Positions 9,812 to 17,750 of a stretch of 64,000 bases of DNA are shown here, piece after piece. The stretch's first letter is position 1. Every line of letters starts with the position of its first letter. The notes under the pieces are model-generated. The model worked only from the letters and a program-made list of their open reading frames with translations, was not told where the DNA came from and did no database searches. Source of the DNA: Nostoc sp. UHCC 0702 (lineage in GTDB: Bacteria > Cyanobacteriota > Cyanobacteriia > Cyanobacteriales > Nostocaceae); NCBI GenBank assembly GCA_017164015.1, contig CP071065.1, forward strand, positions 372,001 to 436,000. The letters are read 5' to 3'. Position numbers and translations under genes: made by a program.

Positions 9812-11076
9812 CCGCGCCGTGCGCCTAAACAACTACGCGATAAACATAGGAACAGCCGGACGTTTTAGTTGCTGAACTAAATAATTAGATAGTAGTCCAT
9901 GCTTAATTTGATAAATTGTTTGACCAGTTATATAAGCTAAATTTTTGAGCCGAAGCCAGACTAAAATAGCGCAGGCGATATGATTTCTTTGAATACGACC
10001 CTTACGGCATTGACATGATTCAATGCCAGTCAATTGCTTTAATTCGCGGTGAAACTCTTCAATTTTCCATCGAACCTTACACACTTTTTGTACAACATCC
10101 GTAGAATCTTGAGATAAATCGTTTGTAGCGATAAAATCCGTTCTGTCGGTCGAGACAGTTACTCGGAATAGTTTCACTTTTTTAGCTTGAGGAAACTTTT
10201 TTATTTTTATTATTTTACCTGATATCAACTCCTCCTCATTCCAAGATAATGATTCAATCCTTTTATAATTTTCAAGACAATTAGTATCATCTACAAGTCG
10301 ATTACGTTTCAAAGGACAATAATAATATTTTCCTAAGCCATCAATGTATAACATTAATTTATTTGTGGCATACCAACTGTCCATTAACACAGCTTGGAAT
10401 GGTAAAACCTTATGATATACAAGGTTTTGCAGCATTTCTGTTACATGGTCTATTTTAGTTTTACCATCTGAGTCTGGGTCATAAATACGATAGTCAACCA
10501 CCCAAAATTTTCCTTCTTCATGATTGACATATATACAATTTATTAAGCCGATACCCTGGATTACACCATGTTGGTTGCCACTATATTGTCGTTTACTTGT
10601 CTCTATTTCTGTGGCGTATCGTTTATCCAGCACCGTGTCATCAAAAACTAGATATGCAGTATCACTCACTTGGACGATATCTTTAACATTATCCCAAAGC
10701 AAACGAGGTGTTAACTTTTCATTTTTGAGATAACGGTTAATTTTATCATGACTGATCTGATCTAAATGCTCTGCCAAATTCGTGACTGTATAATTAATCT
10801 GACTGCTCAACAAGTATTGGCAATAGTTAAGTTTAGTAAATCTCATAAAATACAAGGTTTATTTTATGAATCCTTAACTCTATTTTCTCATAATTTGAAC
10901 AAGGCTTCACACAGAGACACGACTTTAACTAATTTTCGCAAGCCCCTTGTTAGTAAGCTCATCTTTGCTAGTACATATGTCTTGTAGAAATGCGATCGCC
11001 TGTGCCAGTTGCGTCCATTATTCAATACATCTGTACTCAATTTTAGCGATCGCCTGTGCCAGTTGCGTAAGTCCTG
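9772..11076 (-). mobile_element. IS701-like insertion sequence, about 1,305 bp
   Basis: Terminal inverted repeats CAGGACTTACGCAACTG(T/G)CAC match at 20 of 21 positions at 9772 and 11076. TTAAT is repeated directly outside both ends (9767-9771 and 11077-11081), of which TTAA would be the 4-bp duplication usual for IS701-family elements. A single transposase gene lies inside on the minus strand. Near the right end a 23-bp block starting GCGATCGCCTGTGCCAG is present twice (10992-11014 and 11046-11068), so the terminal region is partly duplicated. Confidence 0.88.
9833..10855 (-). CDS. IS701-like transposase (IS4 superfamily)
   Basis: A 340-residue DDE transposase. AYLVFDDTVLDKRYA contains the first Asp cluster, AVLMDSWYATNKLMLYI the second Asp, and VRWKIEEFHRELKQLTGIESCQCR the catalytic Glu block. 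It is intact from start to stop. It occupies nearly all of the element bounded by CAGGACTTACGCAACTG inverted repeats. Family placement is by motif spacing and the TTAA-like target; IS4-superfamily membership is secure, the IS701 label less so. Confidence 0.85.
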   Translation of the reverse strand: MYFMRFTKLNYCQYLLSSQINYTVTNLAEHLDQISHDKINRYLKNEKLTPRLLWDNVKDIVQVSDTAYLVFDDTVLDKRYATEIETSKRQYSGNQHGVIQGIGLINCIYVNHEEGKFWVVDYRIYDPDSDGKTKIDHVTEMLQNLVYHKVLPFQAVLMDSWYATNKLMLYIDGLGKYYYCPLKRNRLVDDTNCLENYKRIESLSWNEEELISGKIIKIKKFPQAKKVKLFRVTVSTDRTDFIATNDLSQDSTDVVQKVCKVRWKIEEFHRELKQLTGIESCQCRKGRIQRNHIACAILVWLRLKNLAYITGQTIYQIKHGLLSNYLVQQLKRPAVPMFIA

Positions 11077-11093
11077 TTAATGATGAAACTAGT

Positions 11094-11264
11094 ATGAACC
11101 AAGTTGCCCAAGCCATAATAGAAAGTGGACAGTTCACTGGAATCATTCGAGGATATGAACGCTACGGGATGTTTTTTAATGAACCAATAGGTTATAGAAT
11201 CAGTCCAGATAGTAGCCGTATTCCACTCAATTATGGGGAGATAAAAATCAATGCAGACAACTAA
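11094..11264 (+). CDS. Small hypothetical protein, 56 aa
   Basis: It starts MNQVAQAIIESGQFTGIIRG at ATG 11094 and ends at 11264. No family is recognised. It is soluble, with a GYERYGMFFNEPIGYRI centre. Its ATG overlaps the stop of the reconstructed IS-broken gene upstream (ATGA), and its 3' end overlaps the next gene by 14 bp, so all three formed one operon. The IS insertion 18 bp upstream has separated it from its promoter, so expression may now depend on read-out from the IS. A longer in-frame extension to 10947 runs through IS sequence and is not native. Confidence 0.55.
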   Translation: MNQVAQAIIESGQFTGIIRGYERYGMFFNEPIGYRISPDSSRIPLNYGEIKINADN

Positions 11265-11505
11265 TACCACGTCATCCCCCGCACAAAACCTAGTGAAGAA
11301 TGACTGGGAATTTACAGAAGTATGGATAGATCCAATGTTGTCTCCTCCATACATTCTTTTATTGCTCTGCGATAGTGAAGAAAATTGTCAAATTTATGAT
11401 CCGGTGCAGGGTTATAAAGTTATATTTTCTAGTCAAAGTTATGAGACAGCCAAGTTATGGTTATTAGAAGATGAGTATGAACCAATTACAGGTAGGCTAC
11501 TATAG
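11251..11505 (+). CDS. Small hypothetical protein, 84 aa
   Basis: It starts MQTTNTTSSPAQNLVKNDWEF and contains an LLLLCDSEENCQIYDPVQGY core that may form strands of an alpha/beta fold, followed by an ETAKLWLLEDEYEPI helix. No family is recognised. It overlaps the preceding 56-aa gene by 14 bp and is therefore likely co-translated. The small-gene operon context is typical of accessory islands; function is unknown. Confidence 0.6.
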   Translation: MQTTNTTSSPAQNLVKNDWEFTEVWIDPMLSPPYILLLLCDSEENCQIYDPVQGYKVIFSSQSYETAKLWLLEDEYEPITGRLL

Positions 11506-11541
11506 GAATCCGATTTGATTTTTGAAAAGCTCTAAGTATGG

Positions 11542-11576
11542 GTAGGGTGCGTTACGGAAGCCGTAACGCACCCTAC
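11542..11576. repeat. Perfect 35-bp palindromic repeat (GTAGGGTGCGTTACGG type)
   Basis: GTAGGGTGCGTTACGG, AAG, then its exact complement. It is one of about ten related palindromes in this window sharing GTAGGGTGCGTT ends. It could act as a bidirectional terminator after the 84-aa gene. The flanking 11506-11905 stretch otherwise holds no credible gene. Confidence 0.9.
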
Positions 11577-11905
11577 GTATATTTCAGAAATCAAATATTA
11601 GTCCTATAGCTACAGAATTAGCCTGAAATAGTTAAACTTTATTCATCAGCAATTACTGTTGATTTATGGAAGTTTAAAAATAAATTTTAAGTAGTGGCGT
11701 TACAAGATTAAAATGTTGCAATAGAGAAATTAGGCGATATTTCTCTAATCTCCATATTTGTGGAATTTATAGTCAAGAAATCACCAGCAGTAAGTTGGAA
11801 TGAAAGACAGCAAAATCGAACAAATTCCTTATATGGTGGTATTATGCAGCGTATTGGCAAGTAATTGTCAATATTATTTATCGCTATACTCAAGAAATAA
11901 ATTCA

Positions 11906-12106
11906 GTGGACATGAAGCCCACAAACGAACAAACTCAGGGACTTTACAGACTTTGTTATCGATTTACCAATGTGATTTATCCTGGATGGCAATGCAAAAG
12001 CATCGAACTTGTTAGGATAGATGAACGTACTGGGAATTTATATGTACTTGTTGCTGGAGAAGATTTAGACTTTGAGATAAAACCAAGCGGAGGGTTTGAA
12101 CCATGA
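11906..12106 (+). CDS. DUF6888-like small protein
   Basis: 66 residues starting MDMKPTNEQTQGLYRLCYRF; ATG 11912 (MKPTNEQ) is an equally plausible start. The NEQxxGLYRLCYxxTNxI...LVRIDERTGNLYVLVAGED pattern matches the small cyanobacterial proteins filed as DUF6888 (recalled, not searched). It overlaps the next gene by 4 bp (ATGA). A clear paralogue lies at 38178-38354 (minus), with the same neighbour, so the pair is a conserved unit. Its role is unknown; a toxin-antitoxin-like or regulatory pair is an inference. Confidence 0.7.
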   Translation: MDMKPTNEQTQGLYRLCYRFTNVIYPGWQCKSIELVRIDERTGNLYVLVAGEDLDFEIKPSGGFEP

Positions 12107-12666
12107 CTGTAGCTAAGTATCAAGGAATGAGCCTTAATGAACTACGTCGGTATGTTCTCAGCCACCGCGAAGATATCGAAGCTTTTCATGTGTATATTGA
12201 TCGTTCAAAATCTGAAGGCAGAATGGTCAGTTTAGACATGAGTGATGAAAATTGGGAAGAACAAGTTAAAAAGGTAATTAAAAAAGTAATTAAAGATAGT
12301 TCAAATGCTATTCGCTGGTGCTGTGATAAAACAGTAGAAAATAGTGATGCCGTTGAGAGAATAACTCAATGGTGGAGTCAGTTAGATAACAAAAATGTCA
12401 CAAAGTACCATATAACAGGAATAGAAATTGATAAAGAAATTGGAATCTGGGAACCAACTCAGCTTAACCCTCCAGTGCAATTTAGAATTGTTGCACCGAG
12501 CCTAGAAATTTGTCAATTCACTACCTTGCTTAAATACAATGATCAAGATAACTCTACAAAACAGATAGAAGCTGTTGCCATTGACTTGGATATAGCAAAA
12601 CAAAACTTATTTGTTTGGCCGACTATATCAGCTGAGGTATTCATTTTTTCAGCAGAGACAGCTTAA
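12103..12666 (+). CDS. DUF6887-like protein with long C-terminal extension
   Basis: 187 residues. The first ~60 (KYQGMSLNELRRYVLSHRED...AFHVYIDRSKSEGRM) match the DUF6887-like protein at 37972-38178, whose equivalent stretch reads DYTAMSDQELKEYFIKHRED. Residues from about 70 onward form an extra, mostly beta-rich domain (QFRIVAPSLEICQF, IEAVAIDLDIAKQNLFVWP) that the paralogue lacks and that I cannot place. The start overlaps the upstream DUF6888-like gene by 4 bp. The extension may supply the effector part of the pair, but this is inference. Confidence 0.65.
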   Translation: MTVAKYQGMSLNELRRYVLSHREDIEAFHVYIDRSKSEGRMVSLDMSDENWEEQVKKVIKKVIKDSSNAIRWCCDKTVENSDAVERITQWWSQLDNKNVTKYHITGIEIDKEIGIWEPTQLNPPVQFRIVAPSLEICQFTTLLKYNDQDNSTKQIEAVAIDLDIAKQNLFVWPTISAEVFIFSAETA

Positions 12667-12903
12667 TAATCTACAGCATCAACATCAATTACCAATTACA
12701 TTGATAAATATTGGCGATCGCTATACTTCTTGTTCACAGGTAAATTTTTATATTATAGCACTGTGAATCTATCTGTTGCATTCTTTTTTAAAATTTGTAT
12801 AATGTGTTTTTAACTACGTTATTAAGTTGAATTAGTAAGATAAACTTGCTTAATATATGTCATCAAACTAGTGACTTAATTTAGTAACAAAAAAGGATAA
12901 CCA

Positions 12904-13143
12904 ATGAGCAAAGAACTAGCCAAAGTAATCTTATGGGAAGAAAATCAAAAAGATTTTATCAAAAAGTTTTATGATCTACAATTTCTTCCCAGAATAGGAG
13001 AGGAAATTTACCTAAAAAAAGAAAAATGGAGAGTAACTAAAGTTGAACATGATTTAGAAGTTAATGAGGTTAATATCTACATAGAATTAATCAAAAAAGT
13101 GAAGCAAGATAAATCATCGCAGGATAAATCATCTAATTCATAG
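12904..13143 (+). CDS. Small hypothetical protein, 79 aa
   Basis: A lysine- and glutamate-rich 79-residue protein (MSKELAKVILWEENQKDFIK) with a good upstream AAAAGGATAACC spacing to its ATG. The GEEIYLKKEKWRVTKVEHDLEVNEVNIYIEL part looks like a small beta barrel. No family is recognised. It converges on hypB; the inverted repeat CCCCTCTT ... AAGAGGGG at 13144-13198 between the two could stop transcription. Confidence 0.55.
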   Translation: MSKELAKVILWEENQKDFIKKFYDLQFLPRIGEEIYLKKEKWRVTKVEHDLEVNEVNIYIELIKKVKQDKSSQDKSSNS

Positions 13144-13300
13144 CCCCTCTTAAAGCACCCTCTTCCCAGATTGATCATAAAGCCTGAAAGAAGAGGGGTG
13201 AAAAACTCTGAAAATGTAGATTCGCAAAAAATTCCAGCAGTTTTGTATCGGTTTTCAGCCTAAATAATTGTTGTATAAATTGGACTATCATAAATATTGG

Positions 13301-14173
13301 TCATATTAATGATTTTCCCTCACTTGTGAGAAATTCCGGAGTTGACAAGTTTGTGGACTTTTCAGATAGCCATTGATACCAACTATCTAATCCAGCGCCA
13401 GTCATTGCAGAAACTTGAAAAATCTGAATGCGCGGATTAACCTGTCGCGCATATTCTATGCATTTTTGCACATCAAACTGTACGTAAGGTAGTAAATCAA
13501 TTTTGGTGAGAATCATAATCTCACTAGTGCGAAATATATGGGGGTATTTTATCGGCTTATCTTCTCCCTCTGTCACCGAAAGAATTACTACTTTTGCCTG
13601 TTCTCCTAAATCAAATAAAGCTGGACAAACCAAATTTCCCACATTTTCAATCATGACAACTGAGTTCAAAGGTGGATTTAGTTGTTGTAAACCCCTGTCT
13701 ATCATCGATGCATCCAGATGACAGCCTGTTCCGGTATTAATTTGGATGACTTTACAGCCTGTTTCTCTAATTTTTTGAGCGTCGTTAGTTGTTTCTTGGT
13801 CGCCTTCGATAACACTAATAGTAAGTTGATGTTTTAAATCATTGATTGTTTGAGTTAAAAGAGTAGTTTTCCCTGCACCAGGAGAACTCATTAAATTTAA
13901 AGCAAGAATATTTCGCCCTTTGAACCACCCTCGATTTTGGGCGGCAATTAAATTATTTTTTGATAAAATATCTTGTTCTAAAGATATAGTTGTATTATGA
14001 ATTTTGGCATGAATTTGAGATACTTCGCTGTGAGTATCGTGACTATGAGAATGGGTAATAACAGTACCATCAGGTAAAGTGTGAGTATGATGATGGTTGT
14101 GTTCAACCTCACCCGTTTCTAAATTAGTAACTTTAGCTTCACCTTCATCAGAACAACCACAAGTTACACACAT
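13301..14173 (-). CDS. hypB: Hydrogenase nickel incorporation GTPase HypB
   Basis: A 290-residue GTPase that, with HypA, delivers nickel to the large-subunit precursor of NiFe hydrogenase. The N-terminus has a MCVTCGCSDE metal motif and a His-rich stretch (EHNHHHTHTLPDGTVITHSHSHDTHSE) for nickel storage. The GTPase core shows P-loop MSSPGAGKTTLL, EGDQETTNDA and the ILTKIDLLPY (NKxD-like) guanine motif. It is the last gene of the hyp operon, overlapping hypA by 10 bp. Confidence 0.96.
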   Translation of the reverse strand: MCVTCGCSDEGEAKVTNLETGEVEHNHHHTHTLPDGTVITHSHSHDTHSEVSQIHAKIHNTTISLEQDILSKNNLIAAQNRGWFKGRNILALNLMSSPGAGKTTLLTQTINDLKHQLTISVIEGDQETTNDAQKIRETGCKVIQINTGTGCHLDASMIDRGLQQLNPPLNSVVMIENVGNLVCPALFDLGEQAKVVILSVTEGEDKPIKYPHIFRTSEIMILTKIDLLPYVQFDVQKCIEYARQVNPRIQIFQVSAMTGAGLDSWYQWLSEKSTNLSTPEFLTSEGKSLI

Positions 14174-14505
14174 ACTTCCTCTATTTCTATTTCCTTAATT
14201 TTTAATTCTTCACCAGTTATTAAATCTAAATGCACGCTACCACAGTTACAAATACCAAATGGTTTATCCAAAGCAATTTCAGTACCACATTGCTGACATC
14301 GTGCTAAACCAGGTATTTCTATAATTTCTAAATTTGACCCTTCTAAAACTGTTCCTTGAGTACAAATATCAAAACAAAATTGCACAGCATCAGGCATAAT
14401 TGCTGAAAGTTTGCCAATTTCTAACACAACTCGTAAAACTTTTTTTGCTTTGGCATGTTCAATAACAATTGCCACAATATTTTGTGTAATTCCTAGTTCA
14501 TGCAT
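14164..14505 (-). CDS. hypA: Hydrogenase nickel metallochaperone HypA
   Basis: 113 residues, the normal length. The N-terminal MHELGI, whose His2 ligates nickel, is present, and a zinc site is formed by CQQCGTEI...CNCGSVH. HypA docks on HypB and the HupL precursor to insert nickel. It lies between hypE (108 bp upstream) and hypB (10-bp overlap). The C-terminal ELKIKEIEIEE is standard. Confidence 0.96.
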   Translation of the reverse strand: MHELGITQNIVAIVIEHAKAKKVLRVVLEIGKLSAIMPDAVQFCFDICTQGTVLEGSNLEIIEIPGLARCQQCGTEIALDKPFGICNCGSVHLDLITGEELKIKEIEIEEVCV

Positions 14506-14613
14506 AGAAAAATGTATTTAAATTATATTAATTCCCTGTAAGTTTACCTTTATCTACTACTCTTTCACTACCACCAGAGTAGCATTTTCTTTCTTTGTAT
14601 CTTTGTGGTTCAA

Positions 14614-15717
14614 TTAACAAATTCGTGGCAATTGTTCACCTACCAACATATCCACAATTCTTTCAGTACCAAAAGCTGTTTTTAAAAAGACAACCCCTGG
14701 AGGTGAAGCAATAACTTCACCAATCATACAAGCATCTTTACCTGCGGGGTGAGATTTCATAGCTGATAAAACAGTGTCAGCATTCTCTCTTGCAACCACT
14801 ACTACCAGCTTACCTTCATTCGCTAGATATAACGGGTCTAAACCTAAAATTTCGCAAACTCCTTTAACTTCTTCACGCACAGGTATAGACTCTTCATCAA
14901 GACGAATCCCTACATTAGAACTGAGTGCAAATTCATTTAAAACTGTTGCTAAACCGCCGCGTGTAGCATCCCGCATTGCATGTACTTGTGGGCATACTTT
15001 GAGAATAGATTCTACTAAATTATGCAACGGCTGACAGTCACTTTCGATATCAGTTTCTAATGCTAATTCACCACGGGCAATTAAAATTGCTGTACCATGA
15101 TTGCCTAATTCACCATTAATAATTACTACATCTCCAGGTTGAATATTGTGGGCGGAAATGCTGACTCCCGCCGGAATAACGCCAATACCAGCAGTATTAA
15201 TAAATAGTTTATCGACAGCACCACGATGTACAACTTTAGTATCACCAGTGACGATTTGCACATCAGCTTTATTTGCGGCTACTTTCATACTTGTAGCGAC
15301 ACGCCGCAAAATTTCCACAGGTAATCCTTCTTCTAAAATGACGCTACAGGTGAGATATAAAGGTTTAGCACCACTGACAGCTAAATCATTTACTGTACCA
15401 TTAACAGCTAATTCACCAATATCACTACCAGGAAAAAATAAAGGATCGACAACATAAGAATCAGTGGTAAAAGCAAGTCTATCACCTTGTTCTAGAAGAT
15501 GAGATAAATTCAAGCTAGCTTGGTCTTCTAATTGGGAAAGAATCGGATTATCAAAATTATTGACAAAGATATCATCAATTAAATCGCGCATGGCTTTACC
15601 ACCGCTACCATGTGCGAGGGTGATATGCGTATCTTGTACTTTTCCTTGGCGACGACGGACTTGTTCTATTTTTTGAAAAAGGGTATTTTTATTTGAATTA
15701 TTTAAATAAATATCCAT
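14614..15717 (-). CDS. hypE: Hydrogenase maturation protein HypE
   Basis: About 367 residues from ATG 15717; the frame is open to 15783, but that stretch is a palindromic repeat, so the inner start is preferred. HypE dehydrates the thiocarboxamide on its C-terminal cysteine to thiocyanate and passes CN to HypC-HypD. The required C-terminus (QLPRIC) is present and ends in Cys. TLAHGSGGKAMRDLI and DAVSGAKPLYLT-like ATP-binding motifs of the PurM fold are visible. It sits between the tautomerase gene and hypA. Confidence 0.95.
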   Translation of the reverse strand: MDIYLNNSNKNTLFQKIEQVRRRQGKVQDTHITLAHGSGGKAMRDLIDDIFVNNFDNPILSQLEDQASLNLSHLLEQGDRLAFTTDSYVVDPLFFPGSDIGELAVNGTVNDLAVSGAKPLYLTCSVILEEGLPVEILRRVATSMKVAANKADVQIVTGDTKVVHRGAVDKLFINTAGIGVIPAGVSISAHNIQPGDVVIINGELGNHGTAILIARGELALETDIESDCQPLHNLVESILKVCPQVHAMRDATRGGLATVLNEFALSSNVGIRLDEESIPVREEVKGVCEILGLDPLYLANEGKLVVVVARENADTVLSAMKSHPAGKDACMIGEVIASPPGVVFLKTAFGTERIVDMLVGEQLPRIC

Positions 15718-15751
15718 TGTTAAAGTCTTTTGTAAATTATATGGATGTAAT

Positions 15752-15795
15752 ATTGTAGGGTGTGTTAATGTTACCCAATTCATACACCCTACAAT
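15752..15795. repeat. Palindromic repeat inside hyp operon (GTAGGGTGT type)
   Basis: ATTGTAGGGTGT and its complement ACACCCTACAAT flank a 20-bp centre containing a second imperfect stem. It is related to the GTAGGGTGCGTT repeats elsewhere in the window. It lies between the tautomerase gene and hypE, where the mRNA hairpin could modulate downstream expression. Confidence 0.75.
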
Positions 15796-15809
15796 TTGCT
15801 AACTATATA

Positions 15810-16025
15810 TTATCTGCCTGCTTCGTCATGTCTACCACGATGCCTATCAGAGTGTAATAGACCACCTACAGCCCAATTTTCGCGTTCAAATTCGTCAATG
15901 TGAATTGTTATCCATTCGGGTTTAGTTTCTAAAGCTGAAACTAAAGCATTGGTTAGGGCTTCCACTAGCCGCCGTTTTTTTTCGATGGAATGACCACGGG
16001 CAATTTTGACTGTAACGAATGGCAT
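15810..16025 (-). CDS. 4-oxalocrotonate tautomerase family protein
   Basis: 71 residues beginning MPFVTVKIARGHSIEKKRRLV; Pro2, the catalytic base of this superfamily after Met removal, is present, as is the ALTNALVSAL helix and ITIHIDEFERENWAVGG. The family isomerises small enol acids, but the substrate here is unknown. In Nostoc PCC 7120 an equivalent gene lies between hypD and hypE (recalled), so the position inside the hyp operon is conserved. A link to hydrogenase maturation is not established. Confidence 0.85.
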   Translation of the reverse strand: MPFVTVKIARGHSIEKKRRLVEALTNALVSALETKPEWITIHIDEFERENWAVGGLLHSDRHRGRHDEAGR

Positions 16026-16090
16026 ATAATTCTACTCCCATCACAAGATGATTGTGTTGTAAAGTTGGGGTTGGTCACTTTTATCTTAGG

Positions 16091-17242
16091 TTATGGAGTT
16101 AGAATTATCATTTCTTGTTCAGCAAAGTTTTTATTAGCAAGATGGGAAAATCTGCCGTATTTGTAATAAGCTGCACAAGCGCCTTCGGAAGATACCATAC
16201 AAGTACCAATGGGTGTTTCTGGTGTACAAGCTGTACCAAATACTTTACACTCCCAAGGTTTTAAAACTCCTTTAAGGATTTCTCCACATTGACAAGCTTT
16301 ATGGTCAGCAACTTTGCGGTTAGGAATGGTAAATTTTATTTCTGCGTCAAATTCTGCATAATCAGGATGGATTTTTAAGCCTGAATAAGGTATATCACCT
16401 AAGCCCCGCCATTCAAAGTTTTCTCGTACAAGAAAAACTTGATTCATGGCATCTAGTGCTACTTGATTACCAGCTTTTTCTACTAGTCGGTTATATTGGT
16501 TTTCGACTTCACAACGATTTTCGATTAGCTGCTGTAACAGCATCCAAATTGATTGGAGTATATCTAATGGTTCAAATCCAGAAATCACAATTGGCTTATG
16601 ATATTGTTGAGAAATAAATTCATAAGGGTCAGTACCAATTACCATGCTGACATGACCAGGGCCGACAAATCCATCTAGCTGTAAATCGGGATTATTTAAT
16701 AATGCTTGCAGGGCGGGAATCACGAGGACGTGATTGCAAAACATACTAAAGTTATGAATTTTTTCGACTGCTGCTTGCAAAATGGTCAAGGCTGTGCTGG
16801 GGGCTGTGGTTTCAAAGCCGAGGGCGAAAAAGACGATTTCTTTATCGGGGTTGTCTTTGGCAATTTGCAGGCTGTCTAGGGGTGAGTACACCATACGGAT
16901 ATCTGCGCCTTGGGCTTTGGCTTGCAGCAAGCTGGTTTTGGAACCGGGAACGCGCATGGTATCGCCAAACGTAGCCAAAATGACGTTATGATTTTGGGAG
17001 ATAGCGATCGCATCATCTAATCTCCCTTTTGGCATAACGCATACTGGACAACCAGGCCCATGAATTAATTCAATGGTTTCGGGCAGAATTTCTTCGATAC
17101 CATATTTAAATATAGAGTGTGTATGCCCGCCGCATACTTCCATAATTTTGATTGGTTTTTCTAGCTGCTGGCTTAATTTTGTAATTTGGCGGCGTAAGGC
17201 TTCAGCTTTTTCAGGTTCTCGAAATTCGTCTACATATTTCAT
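16091..17242 (-). CDS. hypD: Hydrogenase maturation protein HypD
   Basis: A 383-residue Fe-S scaffold on which, with HypC, the Fe(CN)2CO unit is assembled. Motifs: MEVCGGHTHSIFKYG near residue 38, GPGCPVCVMPKG (~85), GFETTAPS, GPGHVSMVIG, and C-terminal cysteines (ACQCGEILKG, CKVFGTACTPETPIGTCMVSSEGACAAYY) for the [4Fe-4S] cluster. Full length. It lies 65 bp ahead of the tautomerase gene and 91 bp behind hypC. Confidence 0.96.
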   Translation of the reverse strand: MKYVDEFREPEKAEALRRQITKLSQQLEKPIKIMEVCGGHTHSIFKYGIEEILPETIELIHGPGCPVCVMPKGRLDDAIAISQNHNVILATFGDTMRVPGSKTSLLQAKAQGADIRMVYSPLDSLQIAKDNPDKEIVFFALGFETTAPSTALTILQAAVEKIHNFSMFCNHVLVIPALQALLNNPDLQLDGFVGPGHVSMVIGTDPYEFISQQYHKPIVISGFEPLDILQSIWMLLQQLIENRCEVENQYNRLVEKAGNQVALDAMNQVFLVRENFEWRGLGDIPYSGLKIHPDYAEFDAEIKFTIPNRKVADHKACQCGEILKGVLKPWECKVFGTACTPETPIGTCMVSSEGACAAYYKYGRFSHLANKNFAEQEMIILTP

Positions 17243-17333
17243 AGAATGTGGGGAATAAGAAGTTTTGTGTATGAGTTAATTTGACTTTTTCAACGAACGA
17301 CTAAGACACCAACCAAGAAGAAAAAGAAGAGTT

Positions 17334-17582
17334 TTAGTTACTAATTGCTGCTAGTTCTTGCAATAATTTTAAGGTTTCTGCGGCTTCTTGTTCGTTAATT
17401 CGATTCATGGCGAAGCCGACGTGAACTAATACCCAATCTCCAATACATGCTTCTGGGGGATGTTGTTCGTCAACGATACAGGCAATATTTACTTGGCGTT
17501 TGACACCAGCAATATTAACAATGGCTAATTTGTGGTTAGCGTTAGTTATTTCGATGATTTGGCCAGGAATTCCTAAACACAT
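17334..17582 (-). CDS. hypC: Hydrogenase assembly chaperone HypC
   Basis: 82 residues starting MCLGIPGQII; Cys2 is the essential residue that carries the Fe(CN)2CO precursor and contacts HypD and the HupL precursor. GDWVLVHVGFAMNRINEQEA is the conserved OB-like core. It lies between hypF and hypD. The paralogue choice HypC rather than HupF/HybG is made from the hyp operon context. Confidence 0.95.
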   Translation of the reverse strand: MCLGIPGQIIEITNANHKLAIVNIAGVKRQVNIACIVDEQHPPEACIGDWVLVHVGFAMNRINEQEAAETLKLLQELAAISN

Positions 17583-17750
17583 TTTTATTTTCCTTTTTGA
17601 AGAGACATTAACTGCTAATACCGTTTCACATTAAGATTGATACAGATGGCAAGTAGGGGAGGCAGGGTGAGAAACAAAAGTGATTTGTATCAAGAAGTTC
17701 GTGAAATTGTATAAAGTGGAGAGTCAGCAGAGAAAAATTGGAAAATATTA

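Noticed and set aside
10947..11093. N-terminal extension of the 56-aa gene
   Set aside because: Runs through IS sequence; the ATG at 11094 with ATGA overlap is the native start.
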